Assembly: GCA_959020865.1 (NCBI GenBank)
Contig: CAUEUD010000079.1
Span: forward strand, 1-15,212
Length of the DNA stretch: 15,212 bases
From: Eubacterium limosum
GTDB taxonomy: Bacteria > Bacillota > Clostridia > Eubacteriales > Eubacteriaceae
Direction of reading: 5' to 3'
The notes beneath the pieces are model-generated. The model ran no database searches. It saw only the letters and a program-made list of their open reading frames with translations, and was not told where the DNA came from. Positions within the stretch are counted from its first letter, which is position 1. Each line of letters begins with the position of its first letter. A program made the position numbers and the translations under genes. Below are positions 1-5,603 of the stretch, piece after piece.

Positions 1-33
1 CCCGGCACGCGCACGGAATCCACTGTGTCTTAA

Positions 34-864
34 CCCCCCGTTCCGCAATCTCTCTGCCTGGATTTTAATCCGGAAATCTTTACCGCAGATCTGCCACTTG
101 AACGAATACCCTTTAAGCTCAGAATTGATGACGAAGAGCTGGTGGATCAGGATTTATCGACCATGCTGCTGGTCGATAAAATGAAACTCAGCAAAAACAA
201 AGTATCCACCGCCTGCCCGTCACCCCAGGAATACCTGGACGCCATTGATCCGGAGCGCGTTAACTATATTATCACCATCTCATCCAAGCTCAGCGGCTCT
301 TATAACAGCGCCGTCATGGCGGCTGTCATGGCACAGGAAAAATATCCGGACTGCCAGGTGCACGTGCTGGATTCCGAAAGCGCCGCCGCCGGGGAGGACC
401 TGCTTTTCATGAAGCTTCAGTCCTTTCTGGAAGAGAACCTGCCCGCGAACGAAATCGTGTCTAAGCTCATGGATTTCATCACAAATATGCGCACCATGTT
501 TATACTCAACTCGCTGGATAACCTGGCTAAAAACGGCCGTATCAGCGGCACAATGGCCCTTTTGGGCAAGGTGCTGAAGGTCGTGCCCATCATGACGGAC
601 AACGGCGAGGGCGAGATCGCCCTGAAGGAAAAGGTCCGCGGTAAAAAGAAAGCCTTCTCCCGCCTGGTAGAAATCATCGCCGACGAGGTGTCAGACGCCA
701 GCGAAAAAATCCTAGCCATCGCCCACGTGCACGCCCAGGAAACCGCTGAAAACCTCAAAAAAGCCATTGAGGAAAAATGCAACTTCAAGGATGTGGTCAT
801 CTTTGAAGCCGGCGGACTGAGCACTGTCTACGCCGACAACGGCGGCGTGATAGTGGCTTATTAA
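34..864 (+). CDS. DegV family protein (EDD fold), 5' end unresolved
   Basis: DegV proteins bind fatty acids in an EDD fold and in Firmicutes can serve fatty-acid kinase systems. The DegV pattern is clear: an ISSKLSGSYNSA loop, VLDSESAAAGEDLL, NLAKNGRISG followed by ALLGKVLKVVPIM, and a C-terminal GG...DNGG segment. The only in-frame ATG, GTG or TTG is the GTG at 142, yet DegV-like sequence (CLDFNPEIF, then LERIPFKLRIDDEELVD) continues upstream to about position 55. An in-frame TAA lies at 31-33. The stretch from 34 gives 276 residues, close to the usual 280 or so, so only about ten N-terminal residues are missing or out of frame. Possible causes are a frameshift, an assembly edge or a genuine break. 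It is the only accepted plus-strand gene and is unrelated to the fibre locus. The family call is firm and the start is not. Confidence 0.85.
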   Translation, partial: PPVPQSLCLDFNPEIFTADLPLERIPFKLRIDDEELVDQDLSTMLLVDKMKLSKNKVSTACPSPQEYLDAIDPERVNYIITISSKLSGSYNSAVMAAVMAQEKYPDCQVHVLDSESAAAGEDLLFMKLQSFLEENLPANEIVSKLMDFITNMRTMFILNSLDNLAKNGRISGTMALLGKVLKVVPIMTDNGEGEIALKEKVRGKKKAFSRLVEIIADEVSDASEKILAIAHVHAQETAENLKKAIEEKCNFKDVVIFEAGGLSTVYADNGGVIVAY

Positions 865-869
865 GCATT

Positions 870-901
870 AAAAGATCGGCATAAAATTGTGCCGATCTTT
901 T
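870..901. terminator. bidirectional intrinsic terminator between convergent genes
   Basis: An 11-bp perfect stem pairs 871-881 (AAAGATCGGCA) with 890-900 around an 8-nt loop, with A's on one flank and T's on the other. It therefore works in both directions. It closes the DegV gene on the plus strand and the 900-1289 gene on the minus strand, whose stop codon overlaps the stem. Confidence 0.85.
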
Positions 902-1289
902 AATTTTCATAAACATCCTCGCGTTTGAGCGGGAGATAGCCAAATTTTCCGCGTACGCTGCTTTCCTCAAAGGTATCCTGCTCGTCAAATTTCAGCCAGA
1001 AGGGGTCAGTCACTAAAGCGGCCTTTGTTTTCTCCGCAATTTTCCAAGGATCGTACTCCGGCAGACTCAGTTTTTTCAGCAGCTGGTCGGCATCCACCCG
1101 GTTGCGCGGAAAAACCCGGCCCGAAAGCCATTTCACCAGTTCTTCCCCAGTCACTGTCCGCCTTCCCTTAAACAGCTCCTCGGGAATATAAAAGGGCTTA
1201 ACCTTATCATAAAGACGGATAACCTTATTGCCCTGCGCATCTGTCGATTCCTTGGCAATCGGAATATTCTCTGCCATTATTTTAATCAT
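900..1289 (-). CDS. conserved hypothetical protein, 129 aa, 'RVFPxNR...EYDPWxI' family
   Basis: I do not recognise a function. The protein is soluble, with no signal peptide or membrane segment. After a basic N-terminus (RLYDKVKPFYIP) it has a compact block, VKWLSGRVFPRNR, then LLKKLSLPEYDPWKIAEKT and DPFWLKFDE. From memory, similar blocks occur in short Clostridia proteins of phage or HipA-like neighbourhoods, but I cannot confirm this. The start is the ATG at 1287-1289, preceded by GGAGGTG (1295-1301) at good spacing. A second in-frame ATG four codons in lacks its own ribosome site. It sits just downstream of a 23-codon ORF (1302-1373), which probably shares its transcript, and it converges on the DegV gene through a shared terminator. 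It shows no link in sequence to the fibre system. Confidence 0.75.
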   Translation of the reverse strand: MIKIMAENIPIAKESTDAQGNKVIRLYDKVKPFYIPEELFKGRRTVTGEELVKWLSGRVFPRNRVDADQLLKKLSLPEYDPWKIAEKTKAALVTDPFWLKFDEQDTFEESSVRGKFGYLPLKREDVYEN

Positions 1290-1301
1290 GATAACACCTC
1301 C

Positions 1302-1373
1302 CTACCGCATAACCTTTTTCAGATACAGCAGCCGCTTATGTAAATAGCGTTTAACAGCCTCTGCATTGCTCAT
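1302..1373 (-). CDS. possible small ORF (23 aa, basic helix) coupled to the 900-1289 gene
   Basis: The minus strand reads ATG AGC AAT GCA GAG... to TAG. It encodes MSNAEAVKRYLHKRLLYLKK plus three residues, a strongly basic and potentially amphipathic helix. Its stop codon directly abuts the GGAGGTG ribosome site of the next gene, a spacing typical of coupled translation or a leader peptide. A candidate promoter at 1395-1423 would place the 5' end about 15 nt before the ATG, leaving no room for a strong ribosome site, and I see none. It could be a true small protein, a regulatory leader peptide, or a remnant of a larger gene, since the frame stays open eight codons further upstream. Confidence 0.35.
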   Translation of the reverse strand: MSNAEAVKRYLHKRLLYLKKVMR

Positions 1374-1394
1374 ATGGCGGTCTTCATTAATCTG

Positions 1395-1423
1395 ATCGTA
1401 TCACAGATCGTTCTTCCAGGCAA
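1395..1423 (-). promoter_or_regulatory. candidate sigma-A promoter for the 1373-900 unit
   Basis: On the minus strand TTGCCT (1418-1423) is separated by 17 nt from TACGAT (1395-1400). The -10 box is preceded by TGTGA, which resembles an extended -10. It lies between the terminator at 1436-1474 and the small ORF. Confidence 0.4.
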
Positions 1424-1435
1424 GCCTTTTAACGC

Positions 1436-1474
1436 AAAACCCCGGCGCGGTCCATCTAAGACCGCACCGGGGTT
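1436..1474 (-). terminator. intrinsic terminator downstream of the 1488-1703 gene
   Basis: A 15-bp stem (1438-1452 with 1460-1474) contains a single C/A mismatch and a 7-nt loop. It is followed on the minus strand by four T's. It lies 13 bp after the stop codon at 1488. Confidence 0.75.
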
Positions 1475-1487
1475 CTCTGATTCATTT

Positions 1488-1703
1488 CTAAATAGCTGCC
1501 AGCGTCGGGGTCTCATCCTCACTCTGCTCCGTCAGGGCGGAATCCAGAATTTTGATGGCTTCCAGCGCGCTGCGGAACGCGACCTTCTGCTGCGTCTGCA
1601 CCCATAGAATGGTGCCCTGCCAGGTGTTGTTTCGTGTGCTTTTAATCTCTAAGATAAAAGTCTGGTTGTTGGTATTAACTACTTTTTCCATTCTTTTTCC
1701 CAT
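1488..1703 (-). CDS. small 'WQG' domain protein, 67-71 aa
   Basis: No name comes to mind for this protein. It is cytoplasmic-looking, with no signal peptide or membrane segment. Residues 15-54 form one small domain: TF, eleven residues, WQG, twelve residues, FRSALEAIKIL. This aligns without gaps with the C-terminal 40 residues of the protein at 10782-11204, which is encoded behind the SARP regulator (13 of 40 identical, including W-Q-G and F-x-S-x-L-E-x-I). The gene has its own promoter, whose TGTGACC repeat matches the other surface-operon promoters, and its own terminator. Either the ATG at 1703 or the one four codons later (1691) could be the start. The AAGG-type ribosome site sits too close to the first, so I slightly prefer the second. 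Context suggests a small partner or modulator of the same regulon, which is inference. Confidence 0.7.
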   Translation of the reverse strand: MGKRMEKVVNTNNQTFILEIKSTRNNTWQGTILWVQTQQKVAFRSALEAIKILDSALTEQSEDETPTLAAI

Positions 1704-1739
1704 CCTTCAGTATGATATCTACACTATCCTCATAACATT

Positions 1740-1773
1740 ATTCTAACAGAGGCTGGTCACACGCTGATAACAC
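1740..1773 (-). promoter_or_regulatory. SARP-type operator and promoter, weak copy (site E)
   Basis: The minus strand reads TGTTATC-AGCG-TGTGACC, then nine bases, then TAGAAT (complement of 1740-1745). The 3' heptamer (1755-1761) is a good match. The 5' heptamer (1766-1772) is degenerate but sits at exactly the 11-bp period. The 9-bp gap to the -10 box is the same as in the four stronger copies, and the gap sequence resembles that of the copy at 4244-4277 (ACAGAGGC on the plus strand). It drives the 1488-1703 gene. Confidence 0.55.
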
Positions 1774-1791
1774 GATTGAATTGTTCCTATT

Positions 1792-1821
1792 AAAAAAGCG
1801 GTCTGATGTGACCGCTTTTTT
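1792..1821 (-). terminator. intrinsic terminator of the 3364-1838 operon
   Basis: A perfect 12-bp stem (AAAAAAGCGGTC, 1792-1803, with 1810-1821) encloses a 6-nt loop and ends in six T's on the minus strand. It starts 17 bp beyond the stop codon at 1838. Confidence 0.9.
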
Positions 1822-1837
1822 GATTGGTTAATTAAGT

Positions 1838-2530
1838 TTATTTTTTAATTTCGACATCGCCCCAGCTGGTAATGACATTACCTGTCTTAACTGGTGTGAA
1901 GTTATCGGCCTGGATTAAATCAGCGGTAATATCAATACTAAATGTTACACCTGCTGTACTATTTCCCCATTCTCCTGGAATCTTTACAACTGCAAACACT
2001 TCATTTGTTGACGAATTTGGATTTTCACCTTTTAAAGTAAGAGGTGTCTGATAATATACATAAGCAGTAAACTCATCCGTTCCCGCTGGGCTATTACCTA
2101 ATACCCAGCCTTCACCAAAATTTAAACACTTGCTTGTAAGCAATTCTTTTTTCTGTTCATCATTTAATTTGTTGCTTGTATCTGTTACTGTCAGCTTAAC
2201 ACGAACGTACGCGTCTTCTGAATTATCAGTTAAACGAACGACCGGTTTCTTGCTTAACCAATCGCCAGGTAATACCGGATTATCTTTTCCATATTCAATT
2301 CCAGTTTCATTACCATTTCCATCTGTAATTGATGTCCCCGGTTTAACTGGATGTCCGTCCACTGGATTATCATCTGTTGTTTCTGTTAAATCGCCACTTA
2401 CTTTACCCAAAGTAAATACATTCTGTGCTGTATCCTGGCTTGTGAAATACGCTAAGGTACCACCCACCACAATTACTGCAATAAGGGCTAACGCTGAAAT
2501 TAGTAATGCACCTTTTTTCTTTTTAGTCAT
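1838..2530 (-). CDS. SipW-dependent TasA/camelysin-like surface protein (230 aa)
   Basis: This is a secreted fibre- or matrix-type protein. Residues 1-35 form a SipW-class leader: MTKKKKGA, a hydrophobic core at about 8-24, GGTLAYFTS, then DTAQNVFTLG. This leader class is cut by the ER-type signal peptidase SipW rather than by ordinary SPase I. The mature part is a beta-rich domain with the marks shared by all five such proteins here: PGDWLSKKPVV then EDAYVRVKL, an AYVYYQTPL strand, and a late strand ending in DLIQAD. The start ATG follows AGAGGAAGAG. It lies 33 bp behind the 2564 gene with no terminator between, so the two share a transcript. The gene is AT-rich compared with the 12638-14918 operon. 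Whether it polymerises as a TasA-like fibre subunit cannot be decided from sequence. Confidence 0.85.
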   Translation of the reverse strand: MTKKKKGALLISALALIAVIVVGGTLAYFTSQDTAQNVFTLGKVSGDLTETTDDNPVDGHPVKPGTSITDGNGNETGIEYGKDNPVLPGDWLSKKPVVRLTDNSEDAYVRVKLTVTDTSNKLNDEQKKELLTSKCLNFGEGWVLGNSPAGTDEFTAYVYYQTPLTLKGENPNSSTNEVFAVVKIPGEWGNSTAGVTFSIDITADLIQADNFTPVKTGNVITSWGDVEIKK

Positions 2531-2563
2531 TTATCTCTTCCTCTCTTCGCTGTTAATTACGCT

Positions 2564-3364
2564 TTAGCTAATTTCAGCCATTTTTCTTAATTCTGTTTTA
2601 TAGAGATCATTTTCTTTCATTTCATCATTTGCCTGAATTGCATAGCCTGTAACATTAATATTAAATGATGGTAACTTAGTATCATTCGTTACTTCTATTT
2701 CGCTTCCATCTGCATTCTTAATATATACTTTGGAAGTTTCTTTTACTAAAACTTCTCCTTTAGTTTCAACTTTACTTTCTTCGATTTTGTTTCCATCTTC
2801 ATCAACATCGTATGTTATAATTGTTTGTTCTGCTGATTCTGTTTTATAAACGCGATAAATCCCTGTATTAATTGTAACTTTGTCAAAAATTGCCTCGGTA
2901 GCATTATTTGGCGCTACATCCTGGTAATAATAATAGAAATTAGCGTTTGGATCAGTAATCCCTGTATCTTTTAACCAATGTGGATTTATTCCATCAGCTC
3001 CATTATAAGATACTGTTGCGTATTTTTCCATAAATACATCCAGCGACATTGGTTGTTCATCATTGCCAACACATTCAACTTTCATCGCAACAATTGCTGG
3101 AACTGTATCACCTGCAGTACCATCGATGTGAACAACTGGATCCTTTGATGCAGCCTGTCCTGGATAATAATCAGTCCAACCGTCATCCCCATATTTCCAA
3201 TTATCTTCAGTAATATGTCCTGTCAGATTTTTTCCACCTGTAAACTTGTTGGTTTTCGTGTCTGTTGTCGCGCTTAAATACGCTAACGTCGATCCCACTG
3301 CGATGACGCCGATGAGTGCGGCGGCGGCGATGCCTTTGGCCATTCTTTTTTTGTTTTTGTTCAT
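2564..3364 (-). CDS. SipW-dependent TasA/camelysin-like surface protein (266 aa)
   Basis: This is the second predicted substrate of SipW, counting from the left. The leader has MNKNKKRMAKG, a hydrophobic core to about residue 24, then GSTLAYLSATTDTKTNKF. The same STTDTK-like block occurs in the 3484 protein, so the two look like paralogues. The mature domain shows YYPGQAASKDPVV, a FYYYYQDV strand followed by IFDKV, and the closing strand FNINVTGYAIQAND. I placed the start at the ATG at 3362-3364, because GGAGGGC (3371-3377) lies 6 nt before it. The longer reading from 3388 has no ribosome site. It is the first gene of a two-gene operon with the 1838 gene, under the repeat-type promoter at 3432-3465. 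Its GC content is low (one 60-nt line near 2650 is 28 percent), unlike the GC-rich 14250 relative. Confidence 0.85.
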   Translation of the reverse strand: MNKNKKRMAKGIAAAALIGVIAVGSTLAYLSATTDTKTNKFTGGKNLTGHITEDNWKYGDDGWTDYYPGQAASKDPVVHIDGTAGDTVPAIVAMKVECVGNDEQPMSLDVFMEKYATVSYNGADGINPHWLKDTGITDPNANFYYYYQDVAPNNATEAIFDKVTINTGIYRVYKTESAEQTIITYDVDEDGNKIEESKVETKGEVLVKETSKVYIKNADGSEIEVTNDTKLPSFNINVTGYAIQANDEMKENDLYKTELRKMAEIS

Positions 3365-3431
3365 TTTCTTGCCCTCCATCTTTTTCATTTGGTAAAGTTG
3401 ATTTATTTAAAAACCGTTTTATTATATTTGT

Positions 3432-3465
3432 ATTATAACTTGCGGTTGTCACACTATGGTCACAG
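3432..3465 (-). promoter_or_regulatory. SARP-type operator and promoter (site A)
   Basis: The minus strand reads TGTGACC-ATAG-TGTGACA, then ACCGCAAGT (9 bp), then TATAAT (complement of 3432-3437). The heptamers (3458-3464 and 3447-3453) are direct repeats with an 11-bp period. There is no separate -35 box at the usual place, because the repeats occupy it, as is typical of activator-dependent SARP promoters. It drives the 3364-1838 operon with a leader of about 60 nt. Confidence 0.75.
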
Positions 3466-3483
3466 TTCTACACTTTTTATACT

Positions 3484-4188
3484 TTAATTTGCGTTGACGA
3501 AATCTAACATGGTTGTCGTTACATCTGTAACGTTGTCGCTCTGGATTGCGAAAGCCTGTACTTCAATGGCAAAGCCTGGCAGCTTTCCGGTTTCATCTGG
3601 TGTTAATTCCGTGCTTAACTTTACTTCGTCAAATAAGGCGTTTGTTTTTTCTTCTTTTGTTAATACAGTGCCTTCTTCTTCTGTTCCGTAAAGAAAAACC
3701 TGATCGTTTTGGTCATCGGTGCTTGTCTGAATTTCTATCCATTTGTTATTAAAATTAATGCTTTCTTCTAAATACGCTGCCTTAAAAGCATCACAGGTCA
3801 TCTGTGTTTTTTCTCCGTTTTCGGCGACACTGTAGTATCTTACACGGATAGCGACATAAGCGTCTACGCCGTTTGTTGTATCTCCGGTGTTTTTAACGGT
3901 TGGGTTCTTTGGAATTTCCTGTCCTGGAACATAGTTCTTTGCCTGGTTAACACCTAAGGTCATATCACTTTCATCTTTAGCGGTTGTGCCGTTGCCTGGG
4001 TTTGTATCTTCAAACTTATATCCGTCCCAAGCTTCTTCTCTTAACGCGATGTCGATGTCTTTATTGGAAGAAAAGGCGTTGACTTTTGTATCGGTGGTTG
4101 CACTTAACAGAGCAAGGGTGATGCCGATCGTTAATACTGCGATGATGGCGATGCTGGTGATGATGGCTCCTAATCTTGACTTCTTCAT
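3484..4188 (-). CDS. SipW-dependent TasA/camelysin-like surface protein (234 aa)
   Basis: This is the third SipW-class substrate from the left. The leader is MKKSRLG, a hydrophobic core at about 7-27, GITLALLSATTDTKVNAF, closely matching the 2564 leader. The mature part has NYVPGQEIPKNPTVKNTG followed by DAYVAIRVRYY, a VFLYG strand, ALFDEVKLSTEL, and the closing GFAIEVQAFAIQSDN. The start is the ATG at 4186-4188, with AAAGGA about 10 nt upstream. The in-frame GTG three codons earlier is too close to that site. It has its own repeat-type promoter at 4244-4277. I see no hairpin after its stop, and the next operator lies only about 20 bp downstream, so read-through into the 3364-1838 operon is possible. 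It is probably a fibre or matrix subunit, which is inference from family. Confidence 0.85.
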   Translation of the reverse strand: MKKSRLGAIITSIAIIAVLTIGITLALLSATTDTKVNAFSSNKDIDIALREEAWDGYKFEDTNPGNGTTAKDESDMTLGVNQAKNYVPGQEIPKNPTVKNTGDTTNGVDAYVAIRVRYYSVAENGEKTQMTCDAFKAAYLEESINFNNKWIEIQTSTDDQNDQVFLYGTEEEGTVLTKEEKTNALFDEVKLSTELTPDETGKLPGFAIEVQAFAIQSDNVTDVTTTMLDFVNAN

Positions 4189-4243
4189 GCTGTACACGTC
4201 CTTTCTTTCAAAACTCTTTTGTTCGTTGATTGATTATGTACTT

Positions 4244-4277
4244 ATTATGACAGAGGCCAGTCACAGAGCGGTCACAT
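4244..4277 (-). promoter_or_regulatory. SARP-type operator and promoter (site B)
   Basis: The minus strand reads TGTGACC-GCTC-TGTGACT, then GGCCTCTGT (9 bp), then CATAAT (complement of 4244-4249). The heptamers lie at 4270-4276 and 4259-4265, exactly 11 bp apart. It sits between the terminator of the 10604-4334 operon and the 4188-3484 gene, so it drives that gene alone. Confidence 0.75.
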
Positions 4278-4291
4278 CGTGTGTTTCTCAT

Positions 4292-4323
4292 AAAAAAACA
4301 GCGCTTTTTTTAAGCGCTGTTTT
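4292..4323 (-). terminator. intrinsic terminator of the 10604-4334 operon
   Basis: A perfect 12-bp stem (AAAACAGCGCTT, 4295-4306, with 4312-4323) has a 5-nt loop and a run of seven T's on the minus strand. It starts 10 bp after the stop codon at 4334. Confidence 0.9.
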
Positions 4324-4333
4324 GGATTGCGGA

Positions 4334-5026
4334 TTATTGGTTAGTGGGTTGGGCGGTAGGCCGCGGGTCGTATGACCATGGGAAGGTCTCATTCCTGGTC
4401 TGATTGGCGGCGATGCCCTCTGTCAGTACCTGTAGTTCGAAGTGGGCATTTTCAGGGACTTCACCAGTATAGGTTACCTGGTCGAAAAGCGGCTCACTGG
4501 TGTCTCCTGGCTTAAGGACTTCTGTATAGTAATAGTAAGTCTCTTCTGAGCTGTCATTTCCATCAATTTTTTCCTGTTTGGCAGTCCATTTATCACTAAT
4601 TGCTTCAGTTTCACCAACGGTGTATTTCACTTTATCCTTCATATCAACAGGCACCAGCTGTCCTTGATAATCTCCGCTGTCATAGCGAAAACAGGGTACC
4701 AGGCGGACGCGCACCACGGTATCGGTGGTGGGGTAGGCCTCACTGTTTATATTTTGGATTGAGACTTCTTTATCTGCTGGCGTACCCGATGTAATCTTAT
4801 CAAATGTAATGGTGTTGGCGCCATTTATCCCATCTTCAATCGGCTCCCCGCCATTCTTCCCTGTCTCCACCACCCCAATATTTACGGCGCTGCCGCTGAA
4901 GGGGTTGAGGGCAGCTTCGGTTTTCTTGTTGAGCAGGGCCATGGTAATGCTGATCAGGGCAATGGCCAGCACGCCCACGCTGGCGATGACGACGATCCAT
5001 TTTTTATTGACGCTTTTTACGTTCAT
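4334..5026 (-). CDS. SipW-associated TasA-like surface protein (230 aa)
   Basis: This is the fourth SipW-type substrate from the left and the one encoded directly after the peptidase. The leader is MNVKSVNKKW, a hydrophobic core at about 10-31, then ISITMALLNKKTEAALNPFSG, which diverges from the other leaders but keeps their layout. The mature domain includes ADKEVSIQN, DTVVRVRLVPCF, a YYYYTEVLKPGD strand, EPLFDQVTYTGEVPEN and FELQVLTEGIAAN. It ends in a Pro/Gln/Thr-rich tail. The start is the ATG at 5024-5026, preceded by GGGGAGAG. It overlaps the 3' end of the peptidase gene by 23 bp, so translation is probably coupled. A longer reading from 5104 would add a purely basic/proline segment lying over the peptidase tail and lacks a ribosome site. 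Confidence 0.8.
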   Translation of the reverse strand: MNVKSVNKKWIVVIASVGVLAIALISITMALLNKKTEAALNPFSGSAVNIGVVETGKNGGEPIEDGINGANTITFDKITSGTPADKEVSIQNINSEAYPTTDTVVRVRLVPCFRYDSGDYQGQLVPVDMKDKVKYTVGETEAISDKWTAKQEKIDGNDSSEETYYYYTEVLKPGDTSEPLFDQVTYTGEVPENAHFELQVLTEGIAANQTRNETFPWSYDPRPTAQPTNQ

Positions 5027-5582
5027 TTTTCTCTCCCCTTTCTTTGGCTTTGGGGGTTTTGGTTTTTCCCGGCGCTTCTTTCTTTTCGGCCTTTTCTTCC
5101 TCATCGTCGCCTTTCATCAGGAAATCGGGCAGGAAGGTCAGGATTAAGATGACCAGGATAACGGTGACGGTGATGATCATCCCTGTGGTGGTGTTGGCGT
5201 AGACGGCCAGGTAGCCCATGTAGGGAATGGTGAACACGGGCTTGCCGACCAGATTTTCATAGGCAACGGCGCCGCCGTCCACGTTGTCGTTGGCGTCGCC
5301 CTTGGTCTGGAAGGTTTTGGCCTCCTGATCGATGGCGACGACCCGGTGGGTTACCATGGTGTCATCGCTGATCTTAAAGGTGATGGGGTCGCCCACCTGC
5401 ACCGCTTCGGGGTCGGCGTCCTTGACATAGATGAGGCTGCCGACGTGGTAGGTGGGTTCCATACTGCCGCTGAGCACGGCCAGGGGCGTCATGCCCACAA
5501 ACTTAGGCAGAAACAGCACGGCGGCGGCCAGAATCAGGATGACGAGGAGTACGGTTGTAAAGATATGGTATGCTTTTTTCAT
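5004..5582 (-). CDS. sipW: SipW-type (ER-type) signal peptidase I, 192 aa
   Basis: This membrane peptidase removes the leaders of TasA/camelysin-class proteins outside the membrane. It has an N-terminal membrane segment (about 6-26) and the catalytic box VLSGSMEPTYHVGSLIYV with Ser40. The second catalytic motif is MVTHRVV with His79, where bacterial SPases of the ordinary type have Lys, so this is the Ser-His ER/SipW class. A GDANDNVD box (95-102) and a second membrane segment (about 133-152) follow. It ends in an unusually long charged cytoplasmic tail (about 155-192, rich in Lys and Glu). The start ATG follows GGAGAG. It lies 21 bp behind the giant 10604-5604 gene and overlaps the 4334 gene. 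It is the only signal peptidase in the window, so it probably serves all five SipW-type substrates. Confidence in the class is high. Confidence 0.93.
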   Translation of the reverse strand: MKKAYHIFTTVLLVILILAAAVLFLPKFVGMTPLAVLSGSMEPTYHVGSLIYVKDADPEAVQVGDPITFKISDDTMVTHRVVAIDQEAKTFQTKGDANDNVDGGAVAYENLVGKPVFTIPYMGYLAVYANTTTGMIITVTVILVILILTFLPDFLMKGDDEEEKAEKKEAPGKTKTPKAKERGEKNERKKRQ

Positions 5583-5603
5583 AGATGCTCTCTCCGATAT
5601 TTT

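Noticed and set aside
3207..3452. 81-codon minus-strand ORF across the start of the 2564 gene
   Set aside because: Low-complexity basic translation in another frame of the leader-coding region, with no ribosome site. It also runs over the leader of the transcript.
5027..5104. Longer start for the 4334 gene, adding 26 basic/proline residues
   Set aside because: The added part lies over the coding tail of the peptidase, has no ribosome site and would ruin the leader. The ATG at 5026 has GGGGAGAG at good spacing.
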